A DNA stretch of 64,000 bases from Prochlorococcus sp. AG-347-J06. Its GTDB lineage: Bacteria; Cyanobacteriota; Cyanobacteriia; PCC-6307; Cyanobiaceae. Shown piece after piece: positions 36,278-45,825 of this stretch. Position 1 is the first letter of the stretch; each line of letters begins with the position of its first letter. The translations under genes were made by a program, and so were the position numbers. Below the pieces are notes generated by a model, which ran no database searches, was not told where the DNA came from, and saw only the letters and a program-made list of their open reading frames with translations. Location: contig QCBT01000002.1 of NCBI GenBank assembly GCA_003281525.1, positions 62,001 through 126,000 on the forward strand. Reading direction: 5' to 3'.

Positions 36278-36571
36278 TTATTTTTTCTTAATGTTTTCCT
36301 CAGAATTTTCTCTAGATATCTTTTTATATTCATTTCTAATTTCATCTAATAAAAGTTTTCTTCTGTCCATGTAGTTAACAGAGTCTTGTTTTGATAAGTT
36401 ATATCTTTCTTTTTTAGTTAAATTCATCCAATTATTAAGATTTTTCTTATTAAAAGTTGTTAATTTTTTAGCCTTTAAAACTTTTTGTTTTCTATTTAAT
36501 TTAAAAAAATTCCTTAATTTAAAAAAAATAAATATAACAAGAAAAATTATTACTAACTTTAAGAGCATCAT
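36278..36571 (-). CDS. membrane-anchored basic protein, 97 aa
   Basis: One N-terminal hydrophobic helix (MMLLKLVIIFLVIFIFFKL) followed by an extremely Lys/Asn-rich cytoplasmic tail containing NWMNLTKKERYNLSKQDS. No domain recognised. It overlaps the stop of hisS by four bases (translational coupling) and is followed two bases later by the Trp-rich protein gene. Confidence 0.6.
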   Translation of the reverse strand: MMLLKLVIIFLVIFIFFKLRNFFKLNRKQKVLKAKKLTTFNKKNLNNWMNLTKKERYNLSKQDSVNYMDRRKLLLDEIRNEYKKISRENSEENIKKK

Positions 36572-37848
36572 TTTGCAAGTAAGTTATTATTTATCCACTT
36601 TTCTAAGTCAAAATCATTTTCTAAAGAAATAACCTCTTCTTTATTCCCATTACCTGATTGATCAAAGAGCCTTATAATAAACTCCCTTTTAGTCGCTTCA
36701 TCATCACCAAGAACAATAATACTTTTAGATTTTAGTTTATTAGCCTTTTTAAATTGTTTAGAGAATGAAGATCCACTTAAATCCAACTCAACTAACAAAT
36801 CATAATTTCTTAATTTTCTTGATAAATCCATAGCTAATGGTTCAGCAATGACGCCCTGATTAATAATATAAATATCAGTATTTCTTGGCACTTCGAGCTC
36901 TTTTCCCGCTAGTAAAATTAATCTTTCTAAACCAATAGCGAAACCAATTGCAGGGGTATTTGGCCCTCCCATTTGTTTTATTAAATTGTCGTATCTTCCT
37001 CCTCCGCAAACTGTAGCTTGAGAGCCTAGAGCGCCACTAGTAATTTCAAAGGCTGTATGGGTGTAATAATCTAAACCTCTCACTAGATTAAAATTTTCCA
37101 CGTAAGGAATTTTTAAAACATCTAATTGTTTTTTAAAGTCTGAATATCTTTTATGACTTTTTTCAGACAAAAAATTAAATAATCTTGGAGCATTTTTAAG
37201 AGCATTTTTTGTTTGAATATCTTTAGAGTCCAAAATCCTTAAGGGATTTTTAGTAATTCTATTCTGAGAATCTAAATCTAGAGAATTTTTATTTATTTCT
37301 AGCCATTTTAAAAAGGATTTCTGAAAATTTAATCTATCACTTACATCACCTAATGTATTTATTTCTAGATTAAGTTCTTTTATTCCTAATTTACTCAAGA
37401 CATCCCAAGCTAAAGCAACAATTTCAACATCACTTCTCACTGAATCGTATCCTATAAACTCAACACCTAACTGATGAAATTGTCTTTGCCTGCCTGCTTG
37501 AGGTCTTTCATATCGAAACATAGGGCCCATGTACCACAGTTTCTGAAGAGGATTAGACGATATTCCATTTTGTATTAACGCTCGCGCAACGGAAGCGGTT
37601 CCTTCAGGTCTTAGAGTGCATGATCTCTCCCCCCTATCAAGAAATGTATACATTTCCTTACTGACAACATCTGTTCCTTCCCCAATCCCTCTTATGAATA
37701 ATTCGGTCATTTCCAATATTGGTGTTCTTATTTCTTTGATGGAAGCTCTAGAAAGCTGTTCTAATAAAATTTTTTCAACGTTTTGCCACTTTATTAATTG
37801 ATCAGGAAATAGGTCTACTGTTCCTCTTAGGTTTTTTAAGTTATTCAA
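36568..37848 (-). CDS. hisS: histidyl-tRNA synthetase
   Basis: Charges tRNA-His. The 426 residues are class II: N-terminal LRGTVDLFPDQLIKWQNVE, motif 2 MFRYERPQAGRQRQFHQLGV, the histidine-specific loops LVRGLDYYTHTAFEI and GGGRYDNLIKQMGGPNTPAI, and motif 3 AIGFAIGLERL, followed by the HGTP anticodon-binding domain. Full length for the family. Two short genes follow in the same direction. Confidence 0.96.
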   Translation of the reverse strand: MNNLKNLRGTVDLFPDQLIKWQNVEKILLEQLSRASIKEIRTPILEMTELFIRGIGEGTDVVSKEMYTFLDRGERSCTLRPEGTASVARALIQNGISSNPLQKLWYMGPMFRYERPQAGRQRQFHQLGVEFIGYDSVRSDVEIVALAWDVLSKLGIKELNLEINTLGDVSDRLNFQKSFLKWLEINKNSLDLDSQNRITKNPLRILDSKDIQTKNALKNAPRLFNFLSEKSHKRYSDFKKQLDVLKIPYVENFNLVRGLDYYTHTAFEITSGALGSQATVCGGGRYDNLIKQMGGPNTPAIGFAIGLERLILLAGKELEVPRNTDIYIINQGVIAEPLAMDLSRKLRNYDLLVELDLSGSSFSKQFKKANKLKSKSIIVLGDDEATKREFIIRLFDQSGNGNKEEVISLENDFDLEKWINNNLLAK

Positions 37849-37946
37849 AGTTCTAAAAAATAATTCAAAATTTTTAATTCATCTAGAAATTAATCTTTGA
37901 TTGGTTATTTTGTGAGACAATTTTAATTTAACATTTAGAAAAACTA

Positions 37947-38369
37947 TTGGGAATTAATAAAAGTAAAGAGAATCAACATTGCGGTACAAAACCAAAAAAA
38001 ATTGCTTTTGGAATAGCACCTCTTGGTATAGTTTCAATAGGAATAGTGCCAATGGGAGTAATAAGTATAGGGGTAGTCCCAATGGGTGTATTTTCTTTTG
38101 GTGCAGTCGCTATGGGAATAGTCAATTTATCCGTAGTCGGAATGGGAATTATCTCTGCCGGTGTTACTACTATGGGGATATGGGAGTATTCACCTAATTC
38201 TCATAAAAATCATCATAATCATTCCAAACAAATTTCAAATTCAAATAAGGAAAATATAATGTCAGATCTATTTAACACTAAACAAGAGGCTGAAAAGGCT
38301 GCTTCAAAATACGGATGTATTGGAGCACATAAAATGGGTAATAAATGGATGCCTTGTAAGATGCACTAA
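37947..38369 (+). CDS. pentad-repeat protein with C-terminal DUF3721-like domain
   Basis: A 140-residue frame starting at TTG. After a short polar start come 11 tandem five-residue units of the form (I/V)xx(L/I/M)G, for example IVPMGVISIGVVPMG, over residues about 24-78, then a His-rich linker (NSHKNHHNHSK), then a DUF3721-like domain (TKQEAEKAASKYGCIGAHKM, ending MPCKMH). The repeat may form a membrane-embedded or beta-helical rod. An internal ATG at 38260 (MSDLFNTKQEAEK) could also start a separate 36-residue DUF3721 protein. Function unknown. Confidence 0.6.
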   Translation: MGINKSKENQHCGTKPKKIAFGIAPLGIVSIGIVPMGVISIGVVPMGVFSFGAVAMGIVNLSVVGMGIISAGVTTMGIWEYSPNSHKNHHNHSKQISNSNKENIMSDLFNTKQEAEKAASKYGCIGAHKMGNKWMPCKMH

Positions 38370-38399
38370 ATATTTTCTTAAGCAAAAATTAAATAAATA

Positions 38400-39188
38400 T
38401 TAATTCAAAATCTCAACTCTAAAATCAAGATTTTTTGCCTCATCAGTAGTTAATTTTCTTGACCAAGCTCCTTGCACAGGACTATTCCATCTGAACCCAG
38501 CATTTTTAGCTAAAGACCTATCTTCATAACTAACCAAAGCCTTGTATAAAAACCTCGGTTCAGTAGCTTTAAGTAAAAGTTCCTCTAAGTTGTCGCATTT
38601 TTTGAAGACCTCAGATATATAAAAGCAATCAGATAAAGCTCTATGTAAATTCCAAACTGGTATTGAAAAAGATAAGGCTAGATCAGTTACTGAAGGTCTT
38701 GTTTTTAGTGATTTTTGAAAAGACCAATTAATATCCTCTAAACTACATATCCATTTTTTATTAAGCTTAGGCAATCTTCCCTTTCCAAACCATTTCTTAT
38801 CAAACTCCACATTATGAGCAATGATGAAATCTGAAGAATCAACAAGTTTTAGAAAGAAATTCAATCCATCTTTCCATGGTTGAGAGATATTAGTTACTTC
38901 TGCAGATATACCATTTACATGTTCGGCGTGATTATTATTAACTGGAAATAAAAAAGAAACTTGTGAAAGTACACATTTAAAAGATACATCAAATAAAATG
39001 CAACCTATTTCTATCACTTCATCTTTATTTTCGTCTAAACCTGTTGTTTCAGTATCAAGAATTAAAATTTTTTCAATTTTTTTATTTTTATTCGTTACTC
39101 TCTCTTCAGAGGGGTTGGTGTTAATTTGATCATGAAGAAAATCCAATTGATTTAATTCTTTTTTGTTAAATAGTTCCAATAAACTCAA
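38400..39188 (-). CDS. 3'-5' exonuclease (DnaQ-like) with C-terminal DUF5710-like module
   Basis: The 262 residues hold a DEDDh-type exonuclease domain: ExoI LILDTETTGLDENKDEVIEI, ExoII IIAHNVEFDKKWFGKG and ExoIII NLHRALSDCFYI. After it, YEDRSLAKNAGFRWNSPVQG with following WSRKL resembles the DUF5710 motif. It may proofread or trim DNA or RNA; it is not a full polymerase III epsilon subunit by length and tail. It is convergent with the pentad-repeat gene. Confidence 0.82.
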   Translation of the reverse strand: MSLLELFNKKELNQLDFLHDQINTNPSEERVTNKNKKIEKILILDTETTGLDENKDEVIEIGCILFDVSFKCVLSQVSFLFPVNNNHAEHVNGISAEVTNISQPWKDGLNFFLKLVDSSDFIIAHNVEFDKKWFGKGRLPKLNKKWICSLEDINWSFQKSLKTRPSVTDLALSFSIPVWNLHRALSDCFYISEVFKKCDNLEELLLKATEPRFLYKALVSYEDRSLAKNAGFRWNSPVQGAWSRKLTTDEAKNLDFRVEILN

Positions 39189-39295
39189 AATACTTTCATT
39201 TATCTTGACGCATTTAATAAATATTTCTTTTAAATTAATATAAATTAAAAAACAGGCTAGAAAATATTTTTTGAAACATTTTTAGTTTATGAAAG

Positions 39296-40015
39296 ATGAC
39301 TTTTACAAAATTTCAATTTAACAATTTCTGTTTTTGGCCTTCAAATCCAAAAAAAATTGTTGAATTTATTGGTGGAAGTTATTTAGCTTCTAAGCCAGAT
39401 TTAACTTATAGAAGATTCATAGAGAGTTTAATTAATAAAAATTATGCAGTACATGCATATAAATACACACCACAATTTGATCACCAACAACTTGCTATCA
39501 AAGCATGGAAAGATTTTAAGAATTGCCGAATATCTTTATCCAAGAGAATAGGGGAGTCAATTCCTTCAATAAGAATTGGTCATAGCCTAGGCTGTAAACT
39601 TCATTTAATTTCTCCTGATGGTGGAAGAAATTGCGAAAAATTCATATCTATTAGTTTTAATAATTTTAGTGCTAACAAATCAATTCCATTATTGAAACAA
39701 ATTTCTCAAAAATTAGAATTCAACAGTGAATTTAGCCCAAGTCCCGAAAGAACTTTGCGATTAATTGAAAAAACATATAGTCAAAAAAATAACTTCCTAA
39801 TAAAATTCAACTCAGACGAATTAGATCAAACAGATAAATTATTTTCTTGTCTAAAAGCAAGAAAAGAGGACAATTCTAAGGGGATAATGCTAAAAGGCAC
39901 ACATACCATAATTGCAAGCGCAGGACTAAGAGAAAATTTTTTGGGAGACTGGGCCGATGATGAATTTAAAAGAAATACTATAAAAAAAATTTCTAATTTA
40001 ATTGATGAATCTTAA
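39296..40015 (+). CDS. DUF1350 protein, alpha/beta-hydrolase-like
   Basis: A 239-residue protein found in cyanobacteria and plants as DUF1350. The SYLASKPDLTYRRFIESLIN stretch and the nucleophile-elbow-like IRIGHSLGCKLHLIS suggest a hydrolase fold, with GTHTIIA as a possible His-bearing strand near the C-terminus. Its stop abuts the stop of the convergent acs gene. Substrate unknown. Confidence 0.75.
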   Translation: MTFTKFQFNNFCFWPSNPKKIVEFIGGSYLASKPDLTYRRFIESLINKNYAVHAYKYTPQFDHQQLAIKAWKDFKNCRISLSKRIGESIPSIRIGHSLGCKLHLISPDGGRNCEKFISISFNNFSANKSIPLLKQISQKLEFNSEFSPSPERTLRLIEKTYSQKNNFLIKFNSDELDQTDKLFSCLKARKEDNSKGIMLKGTHTIIASAGLRENFLGDWADDEFKRNTIKKISNLIDES

Positions 40016-41998
40016 TTAGGATAATTCTTTCAATTTTTCCAAAACAGAACTATCTTCGAGAGTGCTTATATCCCCACTAATTTTTTCTCCAGCAGCCAAA
40101 GATCTCAAAATTCTCCTCATAATTTTTCCACTACGTGTTTTGGGAAGAGAGTCAGAAATTATAATTTTTTCAGGCTTTGCGATAATTCCAATTTCATTAA
40201 CAACATGTTTCTTTAGATTCTCTACTAATTCTGAAGAACCTTTCACGTCTTTCTCGAGAGATACAAAAGCAACTATAACTTCACCTTTTAAATCATCTTT
40301 TTTGCCAACTACTGCAGACTCTGCAACTGATTTATGACTTACCAAAGCAGATTCTATTTCCATTGTTCCTAACCGATGTCCTGAAACACTTATGACATCA
40401 TCAACTCTTCCCATAATCCATATATATCCATCTTCATCAATACGTGCTCCATCTCCAGCAAAATAAACATTTTTTTCTCCTTTAAAGGAAATATATTCCC
40501 AATAACTCTCCAAATATCTCTCTGAGTTTCCGTGAATTGTTCTCATCATTCCCGGCCATGGTTTCTTAATAATTAAATAGCCACCCTCATTCTCTTTAAC
40601 CTTATTTCCATTCTTATCGACGATTTCAACTTCGATTCCTGGTAGAGGAAAAGTAGCTGAACCTGGTTTTGTAGCAACGACTCCAGGCAAGGGGCTTATC
40701 ATTACACCGCCAGTCTCAGTTTGCCACCAAGTATCAACAATAGGACATTTATTTTTACCAATAACATCTTTGTACCACATCCATGCTTCAGGATTAATTG
40801 GTTCTCCAACTGTGCCCAAGAGTCTAAGACTCTCAAGATTATATTTATCAGGAATTTCACGTCCAGACTTCATAAATGATCTTATTGCAGTTGGTGCAGT
40901 ATAAAAAATAGAAACCTTATATTTTTGAACAATTTCCCAAAAAGCCCCTAAATTTGAGGGTCTTGGCACTCCCTCATACATAAAGGTTGTAGCACCATTA
41001 GATAAAGGCCCATAAACTATATAACTATGGCCTGTAATCCAACCAACATCAGCAGTACACCAGTAAATGTCGTCATCTTTCAAATCAAAAATCCATTTAA
41101 ATGTTAAATGGGACCAAAGATTGTAACCACCTGTTGTGTGCACTACACCTTTGGGCTTTCCAGTAGAGCCTGAAGTATAGAGAATAAAAAGTCTATCCTC
41201 GCTATTCATGACTTCTGGTTCACACTGATCTTTTTGATCTTTTAATAATTCGTGCCACCATAAATCTCTATCATCAACCATCGAAATATTTTTTTTGGTT
41301 CTTTGAACAACAACTACTTTTTCAACAACTTTATCTGCCCCACTTTCAATAGCCGCATCAACTGCTTTCTTAAGTTCAATTACCTTATCTTTTCTAAAGC
41401 CACCATCAGCAGTAACAACAAATCTGGCGTTTCCATCGATTAACCTATCTTTTAAAGCTTCTGAAGAAAATCCTCCAAAGACAACTGAATGAGGCGCGCC
41501 AATTCTTGCACAAGCTAACATTGCAAACATCGCTTCTGGAATCATCGGCATATAAATACATACCAAATCTCCTTTTTTTACACCAATTGCTTTTAATGCA
41601 TTAGCTGCTTTACATACCTCTTTTAGAAGTTCTTCGTAAGTATATTTTTTGCTATCTCCGGGTTCGCCTTCCCATATAAGTGCAGTTTTCCTTCCAAGCC
41701 CTCTCTTAATGTGTCTATCTAAGCAGTTATATGTAATATTGAGTTTCCCTTCTTTGAACCATTTAAAAAAGGGGGCATTTTCGTTATCTAATACAGTTTG
41801 AAATGGCGCAAACCAATCCAATTCAGATTTTGCAAAAGATTCCCAAAATTGAATAGGATTATTTGATGCTTGTTTTTTTAGACTTAGTAATTCTACTTGA
41901 GTACTAATATTTGAGTTTTCTGCAAATTTTTTTGATGGAGGGAAAATTCTCTTTTCTTCAAGTATGTTATTGATTGAATTTTTTTTATCTAATGACAT
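40016..41998 (-). CDS. acs: acetyl-CoA synthetase
   Basis: Activates acetate to acetyl-CoA through an acetyl-AMP intermediate. The 660 residues show the AMP-binding signature [20 protein letters not shown], the acetate-pocket WWQTETGG region, and the C-terminal lysine motif [12 protein letters not shown], a known acetylation-sensitive site. Full length. The gene stands alone on its strand between a DUF1350 gene and the polyprenyl synthase gene. Confidence 0.96.
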   Translation of the reverse strand: MSLDKKNSINNILEEKRIFPPSKKFAENSNISTQVELLSLKKQASNNPIQFWESFAKSELDWFAPFQTVLDNENAPFFKWFKEGKLNITYNCLDRHIKRGLGRKTALIWEGEPGDSKKYTYEELLKEVCKAANALKAIGVKKGDLVCIYMPMIPEAMFAMLACARIGAPHSVVFGGFSSEALKDRLIDGNARFVVTADGGFRKDKVIELKKAVDAAIESGADKVVEKVVVVQRTKKNISMVDDRDLWWHELLKDQKDQCEPEVMNSEDRLFILYTSGSTGKPKGVVHTTGGYNLWSHLTFKWIFDLKDDDIYWCTADVGWITGHSYIVYGPLSNGATTFMYEGVPRPSNLGAFWEIVQKYKVSIFYTAPTAIRSFMKSGREIPDKYNLESLRLLGTVGEPINPEAWMWYKDVIGKNKCPIVDTWWQTETGGVMISPLPGVVATKPGSATFPLPGIEVEIVDKNGNKVKENEGGYLIIKKPWPGMMRTIHGNSERYLESYWEYISFKGEKNVYFAGDGARIDEDGYIWIMGRVDDVISVSGHRLGTMEIESALVSHKSVAESAVVGKKDDLKGEVIVAFVSLEKDVKGSSELVENLKKHVVNEIGIIAKPEKIIISDSLPKTRSGKIMRRILRSLAAGEKISGDISTLEDSSVLEKLKELS

Positions 41999-42092
41999 TA
42001 AATAAATCTATGCTTAATAAATTTAGTCGAAAAAATAAAGGTTTTCAAAAATTTTAATATTAATTTAGCTCAAAGATTTATTTTTAATAGAT

Positions 42093-43064
42093 CTAATAAA
42101 TACGGCTTAGAACAAATTCTGGAAGAGCCATTAAAGCTCTTTTATATTCTGACTCAGGAAGCCAGCCTATAGCTTCTTTAGAAAGCATTGCAAAATCCTC
42201 AGCTAGTTTCCTAGAACTTTCAATAGCTTTAGAGTTCATGATGATATTAAGAGCATCATCTAAATCATCTTTTTCAGCAAGTTCTCTGTTTATAAGAACT
42301 GACAATTGTTTATTTTCTTCTAAGGCATATAAAACTGGGGCTGTAAGATAACCACTAGCTAGATCACTTACAGCAGGTTTTCCAAGTTGTTTATCATTTC
42401 CAGTAAAATCAAGAATGTCATCTACAACTTGGAATGCTAAACCAATATTTTTGCCAAAATCGTACAACGAAGTTAAGTTTTCATCATTAATGCCACTCAA
42501 AACTCCAGCTGCTTTACAACTATTGGCTATTAATGATGCTGTTTTACAATAACTTTTGTTGATGTATTTGGAAAAAGATTGCGCTGAATCAAATCTATTT
42601 AAATTTTGTTTGATTTCACCTTCTGCTAAATCCATTATTACTCTACTGAGTAATTTAACTACGTTTACATTATCAAGATTTGCTAGGTGCCAACTTGCTT
42701 GAGCGAATAAAAAGTCACCCGCCAAAACAGCTACTCTTGTATTAAATCTGCTATGAACTGTATCTACTCCTCTTCTTGTAGACGCCTCATCAACAACATC
42801 ATCATGTACTAAAGAGGCTGTATGAATCATCTCAGTTATTTCAGCAAGCCTTTTATGTTTGGTTGTCAAGCAAAATTCAGGAGATATAGCTTTTGAAATC
42901 AATAAAACTATCCCAGGTCTCAACCTTTTCCCCCCAGCACTAAAAAGATGTTCTGCTGCAGCTTGAAGAATTGGGTGACCAGCTCCTATTAGATTTTTCA
43001 GTTCTAAAATAAGATCATCAAGATCATTTTCGACTGGTTGTAGTAGCTCTGTTACTTTATTCAT
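42093..43064 (-). CDS. all-trans polyprenyl (solanesyl-type) diphosphate synthase
   Basis: Makes the long prenyl chain for plastoquinone. The 323 residues contain both aspartate-rich motifs: SLVHDDVVDEAS (FARM) and FQVVDDILDFTGN (SARM), plus GGKRLRPGIVLL for IPP binding. The absence of a bulky aromatic pair just before FARM argues for a long-chain product. It is 28 bases downstream of the murI start, and so lies after murI in the reverse direction, without being necessarily in the same operon. Confidence 0.88.
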   Translation of the reverse strand: MNKVTELLQPVENDLDDLILELKNLIGAGHPILQAAAEHLFSAGGKRLRPGIVLLISKAISPEFCLTTKHKRLAEITEMIHTASLVHDDVVDEASTRRGVDTVHSRFNTRVAVLAGDFLFAQASWHLANLDNVNVVKLLSRVIMDLAEGEIKQNLNRFDSAQSFSKYINKSYCKTASLIANSCKAAGVLSGINDENLTSLYDFGKNIGLAFQVVDDILDFTGNDKQLGKPAVSDLASGYLTAPVLYALEENKQLSVLINRELAEKDDLDDALNIIMNSKAIESSRKLAEDFAMLSKEAIGWLPESEYKRALMALPEFVLSRIY

Positions 43065-43091
43065 GATTGACCTCTTCTATATCTTAAGGAA

Positions 43092-43886
43092 TCAAACATT
43101 ACTTCGGAGGTTAACCACCCTAATTTCTTTATTAATTCCAAGCCAAAATTTTACTTTATTGGAAAACTCATCTTTTTCTGAAGTAACAAAAAATTTTACA
43201 TTTTCGAAAGAAATACTCTCGTAGCGGTAAGTTTTTGGGATAGCAAAAGATTCATTAAATTTTTTTATTAATGCTACGGATGGATCAATAATTTTTATAT
43301 TTGAATCTAATTTTTTTCTTAAAAAGTCATAAATTAAAGGATAGTGACTACATCCAAGTATTAATTCTTCAATATTTTTGTTTATTAGTGGTCTTAAGTA
43401 TAAGTCTGAAAGACTATTTAACTTATCAAGATTTAATTTTTCTTTTTCAATTTCTGATACAAATTCTGGACATTCTTGCTGAAATATTTTCGTATTCTCA
43501 TTTTTAGCAATTATAGCTCTCTCGTAATACGATGATCGAACAGTTGTTTGTGTGGCTAGGACACCAATTATTTGTTTATCAACTATTTCCGTTACTGAGT
43601 TTATAAGGTCAAAACAAGGAACCTTTAAATTATCTTTTAGAATATCAAGCGCACAAGCATTTGTAGTATTACAAGCAACTAAAAGTGCATCCAAATTCTT
43701 ATCAACAAAAAAAGTACAAATTTCCTTTGCAATAAATCTTATCTCTTTAGAATTTTTGTTCCCAAAAGGTATTCTTTTTGTATCCGCCAAATAAAAAACT
43801 TCTACATCTTTACGTGTTTTTAGTAAAGAATTAAGGATGGTAAAACCACCTATTCCGCTATCAAATATACCTATTTTAAGTTTCAC
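43092..43886 (-). CDS. murI: glutamate racemase
   Basis: Provides D-glutamate for peptidoglycan. The 264 residues show the two catalytic Cys blocks, LLVACNTTNACAL and LILGCSHYPLIYDFL, and the N-terminal IGIFDSGIGGFTILNSL motif. Length fits. Its start overlaps the stop of the amidase gene by four bases, which suggests co-transcription of two cell-wall genes. Confidence 0.95.
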   Translation of the reverse strand: MKLKIGIFDSGIGGFTILNSLLKTRKDVEVFYLADTKRIPFGNKNSKEIRFIAKEICTFFVDKNLDALLVACNTTNACALDILKDNLKVPCFDLINSVTEIVDKQIIGVLATQTTVRSSYYERAIIAKNENTKIFQQECPEFVSEIEKEKLNLDKLNSLSDLYLRPLINKNIEELILGCSHYPLIYDFLRKKLDSNIKIIDPSVALIKKFNESFAIPKTYRYESISFENVKFFVTSEKDEFSNKVKFWLGINKEIRVVNLRSNV

Positions 43887-44968
43887 CCTACTTTATCTAG
43901 ATATTCGAGGATGCCTTTTGCGATTGCATAGGCTAATCTTTTTCGGTGGGTTATTTTTTCTAATCTTCTTGCATCTAATCTTCCCGTTAAAAATCCGATT
44001 TCTACAAGGACTGCAGGCATCCTAGTATTTTTAATTACATAAAATCGACCTTGTTTAACTCCTCGATCAGGACTACCAGGGGAAACTCTTAAAATTTGTT
44101 TTTGAATTCTTTTCGCGAGTAATCTTCCTCTCCACCCTCTGTAATAAAAGGTTTCCAATCCATTTATGTCTCTTCTTTTACCTCTTGAGGCATTTGCATG
44201 AATACTTACAAAGATATCTGCATCCGAATTATTAGCAATGGAAACTCTTGGAGGTAAATCCAAATCAACGTCATTTGTTCTAGTCAACCTTACTTTGATA
44301 CCTTTCTCAGAAAGTAATTTTTCAACTATTTTTGACACCTCCAGAACTACATCTGTTTCTCTAATACCACCAATACCTATTGCTCCTGGATCAGGCCCTC
44401 CATGCCCTGGATCGATTACAACTTCAAACTTGTTTCGTTTTACCTGTGGTAGTTTCAAGTAAACATAATTATTTTTTTTCTTATGAATTAAATTTTGATT
44501 TACTTTGATATTTCCTCTTTTCTTTTCAACTAAACCTTCACCAATCTTTTTAAATGAATATTTTGGATTAAATAGTTTAATTCTCCATCTATTTTCATCT
44601 AAGCCAACCATTTGCCAAGTCAAAGGGGTCAAATAAGTCTCTTCTTTAAATTCAATTACTAGTCTTGTTTTACCCTTATCTGGTTTACCCAATCTAATTT
44701 CTTTTATTGGGCCATTACCTTTTATTGTTCTGGGATTTTTTAATTCTCCTGGAAAATCTACCCAGAATCTATCTCCCGATATTTGGTTAGCCTTCTGAAA
44801 GTATGCTTTTAAATTTGTATTTGATTTAGTTCTTAATTCTAAAACCCCAGTAGTATTTATAGCCCATGCCGCAAGAGCACTTGAAGATTTAACTGGAAGT
44901 ATTGAAGAATTTAAAAATAAAAAAACGGATAAATAACGAAAAAGTTTATTATCTAAAAACTTTATCAT
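43883..44968 (-). CDS. N-acetylmuramoyl-L-alanine amidase with AMIN domain
   Basis: Cleaves the bond between MurNAc and the peptide in peptidoglycan, often at septa. The 361 residues have a signal peptide (MIKFLDNKLFRYLSVFLFLN), an AMIN-like domain (residues about 50-140; FWVDFPGELKNPRTIKGNGP) and a zinc Amidase_3 domain: VVIDPGHGGPDPGAIGIGGI, DIFVSIHANASR and AVLVEIGFLTGRLDARRL. The start abuts the preceding nitrilase gene. Confidence 0.93.
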   Translation of the reverse strand: MIKFLDNKLFRYLSVFLFLNSSILPVKSSSALAAWAINTTGVLELRTKSNTNLKAYFQKANQISGDRFWVDFPGELKNPRTIKGNGPIKEIRLGKPDKGKTRLVIEFKEETYLTPLTWQMVGLDENRWRIKLFNPKYSFKKIGEGLVEKKRGNIKVNQNLIHKKKNNYVYLKLPQVKRNKFEVVIDPGHGGPDPGAIGIGGIRETDVVLEVSKIVEKLLSEKGIKVRLTRTNDVDLDLPPRVSIANNSDADIFVSIHANASRGKRRDINGLETFYYRGWRGRLLAKRIQKQILRVSPGSPDRGVKQGRFYVIKNTRMPAVLVEIGFLTGRLDARRLEKITHRKRLAYAIAKGILEYLDKVG

Positions 44969-45795
44969 TAGTTTGAAAACAATCTGTTTTTTCTATGTTT
45001 GAGGCTTGGCATCTGCTCCCTAATTTTCTTCACTCTTTCTTTATCAGCAGGAGCTATTGCAGCTCCCTGAGTTTTTCCGGCATCAGATAAAACTGTACCC
45101 CAAGGGTCAATTACCATTGCATGGCCATGACTTTGCCTTCTTCCATAATGAATCCCAGTTTGAGCTGGAGCAACTACATATGCTGTATTCTCAATTGCTC
45201 TTGCTTGTAATAGGATTTGCCAATGATCTTTTCCAGTAAATGCTGTAAAAGCTGCGGGAATCATAATTAGCTCTGCACCATTCGAAGACAAATATCTATA
45301 GAGTTCAGGAAATCTAACGTCGTAACAAATCGACAGTCCTATTTTGCATAAACCTGGGACATCTACAACAGGCGGATACTCTTCCCCAGATAAAATAGTG
45401 GCTGATTCCTTGTATAAATTTCCATCTGGCAAATCAACATCAAACAAATGAATTTTGTCGTATTTTGCCAAAATCTGTCCATCTTTCCCAAATAAGGCTG
45501 ACCTATTAAAAGTATGACTATCATCACCAGCAGGTACAGGATACCCTCCTCCTAAAAGAAATACTTGATATCTTTGCGACATAGTTTTTAGAAAATTTGC
45601 ACACTTCTCTGACAACTCAGAAGCTAATCTAAGTTTTTCATCATCTCCTCCTAAAAAAGCAAAATTCTCAGGCAATCCTATTAACTCAGCACCTCTTCTA
45701 GCAGCTAATTCAATCTGTTCTTCTGCTTCAATAAAATTTGCATCAACATTTGAAGTACTCGTAATTTGCAATGCAGCTACCAAAAAATCAGTCAA
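44968..45795 (-). CDS. carbon-nitrogen hydrolase (Nit-type amidase)
   Basis: A 275-residue nitrilase-superfamily enzyme with the triad Glu in LIGLPENFAFLGG, Lys in ILAKYDKIHLFDVDLP and Cys in GLSICYDVRFPELYRYL. The similarity is to the Nit1/omega-amidase (deaminated glutathione or alpha-ketoglutaramate) branch. It overlaps the amidase by one base, so the two are probably in one operon with murI. It follows comB by 30 bases. Confidence 0.9.
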   Translation of the reverse strand: MTDFLVAALQITSTSNVDANFIEAEEQIELAARRGAELIGLPENFAFLGGDDEKLRLASELSEKCANFLKTMSQRYQVFLLGGGYPVPAGDDSHTFNRSALFGKDGQILAKYDKIHLFDVDLPDGNLYKESATILSGEEYPPVVDVPGLCKIGLSICYDVRFPELYRYLSSNGAELIMIPAAFTAFTGKDHWQILLQARAIENTAYVVAPAQTGIHYGRRQSHGHAMVIDPWGTVLSDAGKTQGAAIAPADKERVKKIREQMPSLKHRKNRLFSN

Positions 45796-45825
45796 GACTT
45801 TACTCCTAGTGAACCAATTCGTAAA

